Origin: Atopobiaceae bacterium
GTDB taxonomy: Bacteria; Actinomycetota; Coriobacteriia; Coriobacteriales; Atopobiaceae
Direction: 5' to 3'
Assembly: GCA_902834555.1 (NCBI GenBank)
Contig: CADFJN010000007.1
Span: forward strand, 62,001 to 126,000
DNA length: 64,000 bases
Numbering within the stretch: position 1 is the stretch's first letter; each line of letters starts with the position of its first letter. Shown here piece after piece: positions 8,389 through 15,065 of this stretch. The notes beneath the pieces are model-generated. The model made no database searches. It saw only the letters and a program-made list of their open reading frames with translations, and was not told the DNA's origin. The position numbers and the translations under genes were made by a program.

Positions 8389-8733
8389 ATGCATGAGCTG
8401 GGCATTGTCGTGCGCGTGATCGACATGGTCGAGGAGGCCGCTCGCAAGAACGGCGTGAGCAAGGTGGTGCGCGTTGACCTCGAGGTGGGGGAGGTCAGCA
8501 CCATCGTGCCCAGCTACTTTCGCGACTGCTTCGAGTGGGCAAAACTTCGCACCGAGCACATGCGGGAGTGCGAGCTCAACATGATCATCGTGGCGGGCAT
8601 CTCGTACTGCCGCGACTGCAAGAAGACCTACCGCACCACCGAGTACGGAAAGGCCTGCCCCGTCTGCGGCGGTCACAACACCTACCTCGTGACCGGCAGA
8701 GACGTGATGGTGAAGGACATCCAGGCTGTATAG
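8389..8733 (+). CDS. hypA: Nickel metallochaperone HypA
   Basis: 114 aa, usual HypA length. It begins MHE, the conserved nickel-binding start (H2, E3). The zinc-binding domain has C74-x2-C77 (CRDC) and C90-x2-C93 (CPVC). HypA delivers nickel together with HypB during NiFe-hydrogenase (or urease) maturation. The ATG directly follows the stop of the oxidoreductase gene, implying translational coupling. A strong hairpin terminator closes the operon. Confidence 0.95.
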   Translation: MHELGIVVRVIDMVEEAARKNGVSKVVRVDLEVGEVSTIVPSYFRDCFEWAKLRTEHMRECELNMIIVAGISYCRDCKKTYRTTEYGKACPVCGGHNTYLVTGRDVMVKDIQAV

Positions 8734-8736
8734 GCG

Positions 8737-8771
8737 AGCGGCCCCGGGTTTGCGCCTGGGGCCGCTTTGCT
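8737..8771 (+). terminator. Terminator of the hypB-hypA operon
   Basis: 9-bp perfect stem AGCGGCCCC (8737-8745) / GGGGCCGCT (8758-8766) followed by TTGCT, 4 nt after the hypA stop. Confidence 0.75.
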
Positions 8772-8812
8772 CTCCTCGCTCTTCGGGCTTCTCCCGCGAA
8801 TCTTCTCGGTGC

Positions 8813-8892
8813 AGAGATTAGCTCCATTTCTTACTATCGTTATCAGCTACCTGGGCAATGCAGCATTCGATTAAGAAAAGGAGCTAAACTCT
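8813..8892. repeat. Inverted-repeat element, copy C
   Basis: 80 bp. Arms AGAGATTAGCTCCATTTCTTA and the complement ending GGAGCTAAACTCT. The centre has diverged from copies A and B except for CTGGGCAA and GCAG. It lies in the gap between the hypA terminator and the HAD phosphatase gene. Confidence 0.75.
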
Positions 8893-8945
8893 GGTGAGCA
8901 GCGTTGCGCGTCTTCTTGGTAGGACTTGTAGGCAGGGGAGGGAAC

Positions 8946-9596
8946 GTGGCAAAGGCGGTGCTCTTCGATCTCGATGGGACGCTCACCGCATCTGGCGAGG
9001 GCATTGTTAAGTCCGTCCAGTACGCGCTCGAGAAGATGGGGCGAGAGGTGCCGGACCCCTCTATGCTCTCGGTCTTCATTGGTCCGCCGCTCGTCCAGGA
9101 GTTCATGGACTTCTCCGGCATGTCGCACGAGGAGGCGCTGCGAGCGCTCGAGCTTTATCGTGAACGCTACACAACCGTTGGGCTCTTTGAGAACCACCCG
9201 TACCAGGGAATTATTGAGCTTCTCAGCACGCTGAGGGCGGCGGGCATCCTCACCTGCGTGGCTTCGTCCAAGCCCGAGCCGTTCGTGCAAAGAATCCTTG
9301 ACCACTTTGGGATGACAGACCTCTTTGACCAGGTGGTAGGGGCAACGCTGGACGAGAAGCGCACCGCGAAGGCGGACGTCATCAACGAAGCGCTCGTTCG
9401 TCTGGGAATGCGTGGCGAGAAGAACATGGTCACAATGGTGGGTGACCGCGCGCAGGACGCGCGGGGCGCACAGGCTGCCTCGGTGGGATTCGTGGGCGTC
9501 ACCTATGGCTACGGATCCCGAGAGGAGCTTCTCAGCGCTGGTGCCACAACGGTAGTAGACACGGTCAATGAGCTGGGGCGCGTTCTTCTCGGGTAG
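8946..9596 (+). CDS. HAD-family phosphatase (phosphoglycolate phosphatase-like)
   Basis: 216 aa. HAD motif I FDLDGTL near the N-terminus, motif II Ser/Lys region ASSKPEPF and motif III VGDRAQDARGA; an alpha-helical C1 cap lies between (LSVFIGPPLVQEF). The layout fits Gph/PpaX-like enzymes hydrolysing small phosphate esters. GTG 8946 is chosen because GGGGAGGGA lies just upstream; the frame is open to 8904 without homology. It starts ~55 bp after repeat copy C and is convergent with the His-rich protein gene. Confidence 0.85.
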   Translation: MAKAVLFDLDGTLTASGEGIVKSVQYALEKMGREVPDPSMLSVFIGPPLVQEFMDFSGMSHEEALRALELYRERYTTVGLFENHPYQGIIELLSTLRAAGILTCVASSKPEPFVQRILDHFGMTDLFDQVVGATLDEKRTAKADVINEALVRLGMRGEKNMVTMVGDRAQDARGAQAASVGFVGVTYGYGSREELLSAGATTVVDTVNELGRVLLG

Positions 9597-9602
9597 CAAC
9601 CC

Positions 9603-9908
9603 CTACGACGCTTGGGCCGCAAGGGCTTCCTGGAGGGCTGCCTCGACGGCCCCTGTGCAGCGTCCGCAGCGCGTTCCTGCCCCGGTTGCGTTCTTCACGT
9701 CCTCGAGTGTCCTTGCGCCGTTGGCAACGGCCTGCTCGATGTCTGCCTTGGTAACGCCTACGCATGGGCAAACAAGCTCAGGGTCTGTATCTGCTTGGCC
9801 TTCTCCGCTGGCGTAATCGTGGTGATATCCGTGCTCGTGATGGTAGCCACCGTGATGGTGACCGTAATGTCCGCCATGCCCATGGCGCTCGTGATAGTCT
9901 GCGTACAT
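9603..9908 (-). CDS. His-rich N-terminus fused to Bfd-like [2Fe-2S] domain
   Basis: 101 aa. Residues 1-30 contain twelve histidines with Gly and Tyr, a typical nickel/zinc-binding stretch. Residues 44-98 are a BFD-like [2Fe-2S] domain with ligands C47-x-C49 (VCPCVGVT) and C81-x2-C84 (TRCGRCTG). Bfd-like domains pass electrons or signal iron status. The His-rich part may store nickel for HypA/HypB, encoded 0.9 kb away, where HypB itself lacks its His-rich region (inference). ATG 9908 is preferred to the upstream GTG because AAGGTGAG sits before it. Confidence 0.8.
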   Translation of the reverse strand: MYADYHERHGHGGHYGHHHGGYHHEHGYHHDYASGEGQADTDPELVCPCVGVTKADIEQAVANGARTLEDVKNATGAGTRCGRCTGAVEAALQEALAAQAS

Positions 9909-9941
9909 GCTTCTCACCTTATATCAAATATGTCTTGAAAA

Positions 9942-9967
9942 GTGGGATTAGGTCCTCAATGTGGGAT
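9942..9967. promoter_or_regulatory. Paired GTGGGAT boxes upstream of the His-rich gene
   Basis: GTGGGAT occurs at 9942-9948 and 9961-9967, 19 bp apart, in the leader of the minus-strand gene at 9603-9908. The spacing (about two helical turns) suggests a regulator site; no family can be named. Confidence 0.25.
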
Positions 9968-10139
9968 CATTTCTTATGTTACCCACTCTATGGCATATGT
10001 CACAAAGGTTGCACATCACTGCAAGCACCCTAACCTTCATGTAAAGCGCCAGACAGCCAGAGGCGGTCGCCGGGCGCCCAGCTTTGACGTGGGATCGCCT
10101 ACCTCGTAAAGCTTAGGCTCTGCGGGAGGTGCGGATAGC

Positions 10140-10769
10140 TTATCGTGCCCAAGAACCCGCATTGACCGTGGGCAGAGGAGCCACCGTTTCAGGCGCAAAG
10201 GCGCAGGCAATAAGGCTGATAAGCGCCAGTGCCAGGCCCGCTCCGCAGATGATGGCGCCCACCACCAAGTGTGCAACCCAGCGTCCAAATCGAATGGATG
10301 CCTGGTACAGGATGGTTGTCACCTGGATGGCAATAGGGGTCAAGAGCACCGCGGCACCACCAAGTGCAAGTGAGACACCTCCATCCATGGCTCCTGCAAC
10401 CCAGTTGTCCGACGTTGCGCCAAGAATGAACGCAATAATTGACGAGACGCCAAAGACATAGCCAGATGCGACAAACGCGCACCCTGCAAGGATGAGGCTC
10501 CACAGGAGCACATACACCGCAACGGCCATCATCGCGATGGCAAACACAACTGGCACCCAGGCAAGAGCGCCAAGAACGAGAGGCACCGTAACCAGCACCG
10601 TCCTCTCGTGGTTTTGCCGAAGGTTGCAGAAGCTTCGCTGGATGGTTGGCATACTCTCTACCACCGACGTTGCGGCAGCATCGACACTCCCAAGATAATA
10701 GACGGCGGCTTCCTCGTCCATGCCCGACTCAATGCGATCACTGTATGCCTCATACCAGTAATTCGCTTT
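10140..10769 (-). pseudogene. DUF1700/HAAS-type membrane protein, 5'-truncated
   Basis: The readable protein (193 aa from an internal ATG at 10721) has four or five membrane helices rich in Ala/Val/Leu, as in DUF1700 proteins that pair with PadR regulators. Upstream of that ATG the same frame still encodes family-like sequence (NYWYEAYSDRIESG, matching the YY-E-I-DR-E-GM part of the HAAS domain) back to about 10769, then meets a TGA at 10776-10778. The usual first ~20 residues and any start codon are missing, and the usual PadR gene is absent. The break lies ~20 bp from an inverted-repeat element. It could still be expressed from 10721 as a shortened protein. Confidence 0.6.
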
Positions 10770-10788
10770 GGGTTTTCAGGGATCCCTG

Positions 10789-10946
10789 TGCCAAAAAATC
10801 GGACTTTACAGTACTTTTTCGAAGTAATGCTTAGTATCACCCAATAGGTGGCAATTCCCTACCTGCGGCTCGAAAAAATAGTCAGCGTGTTTGTACTCGA
10901 CCATTTTCTCAAAAAGTACTGACAACCGTACTTTTTGGGCAGGCAC
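10789..10946. repeat. AT-rich inverted-repeat element (~158 bp)
   Basis: The ends are imperfect inverted repeats. The left end is TGCC-AAAAAATCGG...CAGTACTTTTT; the right end read in reverse is TGCCC-AAAAAGTACGG...CAGTACTTTTT, with an identical 11-bp CAGTACTTTTT. The right arm is itself a 9-bp hairpin (AAAAAGTAC/GTACTTTTT, 10911-10936). It is much more AT-rich than its surroundings. No coding sequence was seen. Probable non-autonomous element or REP-like sequence sitting at the broken 5' end of the DUF1700 gene. Confidence 0.6.
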
Positions 10947-10963
10947 CTTTGGGTGAGGCCCTG

Positions 10964-12164
10964 CTATCCCAGCACGTCGCGGATTGCAGTCAGGGCTGCA
11001 TCGCTGGATGACGCCCAACCGCCCTGAACCAGCTGGGCTTTGCCCCCGCCACGGCCATCAAGCCTGCGGTTAAGCTCCTTGCATGCTGGTCTCAGGTCAG
11101 CATCAGTAGACGCAATCACATACGCAAGCCGGGGGCCATCTTCAACGGGCGAAACGCCAGCGCAAACTGTTGCGTCCGTGCGCTCGAGGACCTGCTCGCA
11201 CAGGTAGCGAAGGTCCTCAACGTCCAGCTCGGGAAGGCAGCACACAGCCAGCGACCCCTCGGGTGCCAACGTTGCCACATATTGGTCAATCTGCTTGCGA
11301 CCAGCTTGCTTGAGCTGGTGCTTGAGGTCATCCCTTTCGGTAGAGAGGCGACGTACCGCCTCGGGAACCTCCTCGTCTCCAACCGTGAGGAAGTTGCTGG
11401 AGTCACGTAGTGCCGCCATGGCAGCCTCGCATGCCTCCAACGCGCGGCGGCCGCAGAGAAGCTCTAGGCGGGTGCGCTTCTTCTTGGTGGTCACCCGCAA
11501 GATCTTGATAAGCCCCACCTGACCGGTGGAAGACACATGCGTGCCGCAGCAGGCGCAGGAGTCCACGCCGGCAATCCTCACCACGCGAATCTGGCCGTCG
11601 TGGTCCTTCTTACTGCGGTAGTCCATTTCAGCAAGCTCGGCGGGAGAGGGGAGAAGCGCCTCTACGCTCACGTCCTCGCGAATTGCCGCATTGGCGCGCC
11701 GCTCTACGTCGAGCGCGTCATCGTCTGTAAGGAGACCGTCAAAGTCGACCTCGATGCAGCGCTCGCCCATGTGAAAGCCAACGTTGTTGTAGCCAAAGAG
11801 GGCATGCACGATGCCCGAGACAATGTGCTCGCCGGTGTGCGCATCCATGTTGTCGCGCCGCCAGGTCCAGTCAAGGCAGCCATGGACGCTAGCACCAACG
11901 GGAAGCGAAATGTCCGAGAGATGGATAACCTCGCCCGCGCCATCACCGGATATCGCTTCGCGCACATGGGCAACGAGGCTGTCTTCGCCTGCGCTAGCGC
12001 TCAACGTGCCTCGGTCACCGGGCTGCCCCCCCTCCGGTGGGGTAGAAAGCCGTCTGGTCAAGCACAATCGCGTACCCATCGTCAGCCGGTTTGCACGACA
12101 CAACGGAGGCATCGAACTCTCGCGTGTAGGGCTCCCGATAGTACAGCTCATCAAACGTTTCCAT
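10964..12164 (-). pseudogene. Alanyl-tRNA editing protein (AlaX, DHHA1), frameshifted in a G7 tract
   Basis: AlaX-type trans-editing enzyme that removes Ser/Gly from mischarged tRNA-Ala. The true start is ATG 12164 (METFDELYYREPYTREF), with GGAGG 9 nt upstream. Translation runs to AFYPTGG, where a run of seven G (sense strand; 12026-12032) replaces the six needed for the family motif YPxGGGQPxDxG, and the frame stops at TGA shortly after. The remaining ~350 codons continue in the next frame from GGQPGDRGTL and are intact: zinc motif HTGEH, second motif CCGTH, and a C-terminal DHHA1 domain with GRGGGK. Either a sequencing error, a recent mutation or a slippage/phase-variable switch. Confidence 0.85.
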
Positions 12165-12349
12165 AATTCAATGCCTCCATGCAGCTGGCACCTAATGCGC
12201 ATTTTCCTCACAGCGGCTCATGATAGGCGCACTTGGGGCAAAGGTTGCCCTGGATGACGACTCTCTCGCGCAACGTCATACAGACTCAGCGACAGGCGAT
12301 TGGTCTAGGACGCTCGCATCGTTACATGGTTGATACCAACGCATTCCGC

Positions 12350-12382
12350 GTGCACGTACAGCGCTAGCATGGTGCACGTTAC
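12350..12382 (+). promoter_or_regulatory. Direct repeat GTGCACGT(T)AC upstream of the PTS gene
   Basis: GTGCACGTAC (12350-12359) and GTGCACGTTAC (12372-12382) lie 22 bp apart, two helical turns, 31 bp before the PTS start codon. Plausible operator of the sugar operon; the regulator is not encoded nearby. Confidence 0.35.
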
Positions 12383-12412
12383 GAAACACAAACCTCAAAC
12401 GCGGAGGCAGAG

Positions 12413-13807
12413 ATGGACGAAAAGGCGCTCGCGCAAAGCATCCTCGACCTCGTTGGTGGCCCAGACAATGTAGAGGGCGTGACCCACTGTGCCAGCAGGC
12501 TGCGGTTCACTCTCAAGGATGGCGAAAAGGCAGACGCTGTCAAGCTTAAGGCAACGGAGGGAGTCCTTGGCGTAGTCGAGAAGGGCGGACAGCTCCAGGT
12601 GGTCATCGGCCCGGCTGTCGAGACCGTATACACGCCGCTTGTGGGCCTTCTCGACGCCTCGGCCCCGCAAGCACCAGAAGAACCCACGCCTGCCGAGAAT
12701 GACCACCGCTCGGTGCTGGCGAGGATCTTCGACTATATCTCTGGTGCGCTCACGCCGCTCCTTCCCGTCTTTGCTGGTGCCGGCATCCTTACGGCGGTGC
12801 TCATCATCCTTGCAGGGCTTGGCGTCTGCCCCGCTGATAGCGGCCAGTTTGCCGTTTGGTATGCCGCAGGACATGCGATCTTCTACTTCCTGCCAATTTT
12901 TGTTGGCTTCTATGCTGCAAAGAAACTGGGCGTTACGCCCCTCGTTGGAGCAATTATCGGCGCGGCGCTCCTCGAGCCCAACTTCACAGCGCTTCAGACC
13001 GGCGATCCCAAGAGCTTCTTCTCGATTCCCATTGTTGCAGTTGACTACTCGGCCACCATCGTTCCGAGCCTCCTCGCCGTGTGGGTCACGAGCTTCCTCG
13101 AGCGCTTCCTCAACGCCCATCTAGCCAAGAACCTGAGAAGCTTCCTCGTCCCCGCAATTGACCTTGCCGTGATGGTCCCCCTCACCGTGCTGGTGCTCGG
13201 CCCCATCGGCAACGCCGTCGCAAATGGCGCCGGCGCCGCTATCAACTACCTTGTCAGCGCCAACATGGTTGTCGCCGGCATCGTGATGGGTGGGTTCTGG
13301 GGTCTTCTCGTAATCTTTGGCGTGCACTGGGCAATCATTCCCATCATCCTTGCAAATCTCAACGCAAACGGGGGAGACCCAATCTTTGCTCTTGCCGCTG
13401 CCAGCGTCTTTGCATGCCTTGGCGTAAGCTTTGGCGTCTTCCTGCGTACTAAGGACAAGGGCTACAAGACCCTCATTGGCTCGTACCTCATTTCTGGCGT
13501 TCTCTCGGGTGTCAACGAGCCCCTCATCTATGGTGTCATCATGAGGTACCGCAAGCTCATCCCCATGGTTGTTGCGGCAGGCGCGATTGGCGGAGCCGTG
13601 GGCGGCATTGGCAACGTGCAGCTCATTGTCTTCAACTTCCTTGTTAACGTGTTCACGCTCGCCTCGTTTGCGCCCATTGGCTGGTTCCTGGCTGAGGCGG
13701 CCGTAAGCTTTGTCGCAGCGCTTGCGCTCGTGCTTGTCTTTGGATTTGAGAGCAAGGGCGATGGAACCGAGAAGGGCGTAGAGCAAACGGCGACAAAGGC
13801 GGCCTAA
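12413..13807 (+). CDS. PTS sugar transporter, EIIBC (glucose/sucrose-type family)
   Basis: 464 aa. The N-terminal EIIB domain (~1-85) carries phosphorylatable C26 in VTHCASRLRF. After a short linker the EIIC domain has about ten membrane helices and the substrate-site region GVNEPLIYG. The family covers beta-glucosides, sucrose, trehalose and MurNAc; specificity cannot be told from sequence. There is no EIIA domain, so EIIA must come from elsewhere. A GGAGG ribosome-binding site precedes the ATG. The ceramidase-like gene starts 1 nt after its stop, so the two are co-transcribed. Confidence 0.9.
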   Translation: MDEKALAQSILDLVGGPDNVEGVTHCASRLRFTLKDGEKADAVKLKATEGVLGVVEKGGQLQVVIGPAVETVYTPLVGLLDASAPQAPEEPTPAENDHRSVLARIFDYISGALTPLLPVFAGAGILTAVLIILAGLGVCPADSGQFAVWYAAGHAIFYFLPIFVGFYAAKKLGVTPLVGAIIGAALLEPNFTALQTGDPKSFFSIPIVAVDYSATIVPSLLAVWVTSFLERFLNAHLAKNLRSFLVPAIDLAVMVPLTVLVLGPIGNAVANGAGAAINYLVSANMVVAGIVMGGFWGLLVIFGVHWAIIPIILANLNANGGDPIFALAAASVFACLGVSFGVFLRTKDKGYKTLIGSYLISGVLSGVNEPLIYGVIMRYRKLIPMVVAAGAIGGAVGGIGNVQLIVFNFLVNVFTLASFAPIGWFLAEAAVSFVAALALVLVFGFESKGDGTEKGVEQTATKAA

Positions 13808-13808
13808 G

Positions 13809-15056
13809 ATGCGCGTAACTTACGCCCAGCAAGACATTACGCCGGACGTGCCATTCCCCATGGACGGCTACGGCCGGCGCGAGGCCATAGGAGTTCACGA
13901 CAGAATCGGCGTGCGCTGTGTGCTCCTCTCCGATGGGGAGGGGCAACGGCTGCATTATCTCTGCATTTGCGTCGCTGACGTGTTCTTCCTCGAACCGTCG
14001 CTTGCGGAGAAGGCCCGTCGGGCAATTGCATTGCGCACCGGTCTTCCCAAAGACAGCGTGCATGTTGCCGCAATACATACTCACTCCGGTCCAAAGGTGA
14101 GCAAGCTTGCAGATCCAGGGTGTCCGCCGGACCCCTCATTCATCGAGGTCCTTCTCGACGCAGTGGGCTCTTGCGCCGAGAAGTGCAAGAATCAGCTGAA
14201 AAGCCAGGGGAACGTGACGGCGCAGCTTGGTACGTGCGACCTCTCCGGCCTCTTCACAAACCGCAACGGTGCCGATGCCGGCTGCGACACAACCGGAACC
14301 GGCCTTAGTTTTGCCAATGATGGGGCTTCCCAGCGCATCGACATTCTGCACGTTGCCTGCCATCCAACCGTGCTCCATGGGGAGAATCGCCTGCTTTCCA
14401 CGGATTATGTGGGATCTCTTCGCGAGAGGTACGAGGCGCTCACGGGCGCTCAAGCGGTTGTCCTCGTTGGGGACGCCGGAGACTCAAGCACGAGGTTCAC
14501 GCGATGCGGGGAGGGCTTCGACGAGGTGGAGCGCATTGGCGGAGAGATTGCCCGGCGCTTTGCGGCGGTAACGCTTCGGTCTGCCCAGATAGTGCTCAAA
14601 GGAATACAGGATGTTCCGGTCCACCTCGACTACGTGCCGGCAGAGGACGAGACGCTCCTCTCGGCAAAGCGGGTGCTCACTGGTCTCCTCAAGGATCCTG
14701 CTGCCGCCAAGGCGTCCGGCGTTGCCGCCCGTGAGGACGACCTTCGCCAAATGCTTGGCATGGTTGAAGCAAAACTGGCAATACCACGGATTTGCCTTGA
14801 TGCTTCAGCCGCTTTGGCTGACCTTGGGGGCGTGAGGCTCGCCCTTGTCCCCTCCGAGGTTGTCTTCTCTTTTGGAGAGCAGCTGAGAGATTCCTCGCCG
14901 GTCCCCGTGCTGGTGTGTGGCTACGTCGACGGCTATCTGGGATATGCGGTGGACCAAACCGAATACGGCAAGTTCTTCGAGAGCTACATCACGGTATTTC
15001 CCAAGGGCGTCGCCGATGAGTGGTTCTCTCGCATCGCGGCGGCGCTTTCTGGCTGA
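13809..15056 (+). CDS. Neutral/alkaline ceramidase N-terminal-domain-like protein
   Basis: 415 aa, related to the N-terminal catalytic domain of neutral/alkaline ceramidases: QDITPDVPFPMDGYG at the start, ADVFFLEP, the zinc-type motif AAIHTHSGP and a second His-containing segment HVACHPTVL. It lacks a signal peptide and the C-terminal ceramidase domain, so it is probably cytoplasmic. Tight coupling to a PTS permease suggests it acts on the imported phosphosugar conjugate rather than on ceramide; this is inference, and the family is largely uncharacterised in bacteria. Confidence 0.75.
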   Translation: MRVTYAQQDITPDVPFPMDGYGRREAIGVHDRIGVRCVLLSDGEGQRLHYLCICVADVFFLEPSLAEKARRAIALRTGLPKDSVHVAAIHTHSGPKVSKLADPGCPPDPSFIEVLLDAVGSCAEKCKNQLKSQGNVTAQLGTCDLSGLFTNRNGADAGCDTTGTGLSFANDGASQRIDILHVACHPTVLHGENRLLSTDYVGSLRERYEALTGAQAVVLVGDAGDSSTRFTRCGEGFDEVERIGGEIARRFAAVTLRSAQIVLKGIQDVPVHLDYVPAEDETLLSAKRVLTGLLKDPAAAKASGVAAREDDLRQMLGMVEAKLAIPRICLDASAALADLGGVRLALVPSEVVFSFGEQLRDSSPVPVLVCGYVDGYLGYAVDQTEYGKFFESYITVFPKGVADEWFSRIAAALSG

Positions 15057-15065
15057 GGCTTTGCG

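Noticed and set aside
6412..8676. A 754-codon open frame antisense to the oxidoreductase gene
   Set aside because: GC-rich coding DNA leaves long open frames on the opposite strand; the translation is low-complexity Val/Ala/His/Leu with no family signs, while the plus-strand protein has clear Fe-S and FAD motifs.
10911..10936. Intrinsic terminator AAAAAGTAC...GTACTTTTT for the AlaX gene
   Set aside because: The stem is almost all A-T and forms part of the larger inverted-repeat element; it is a poor terminator by itself, though it could act as one.
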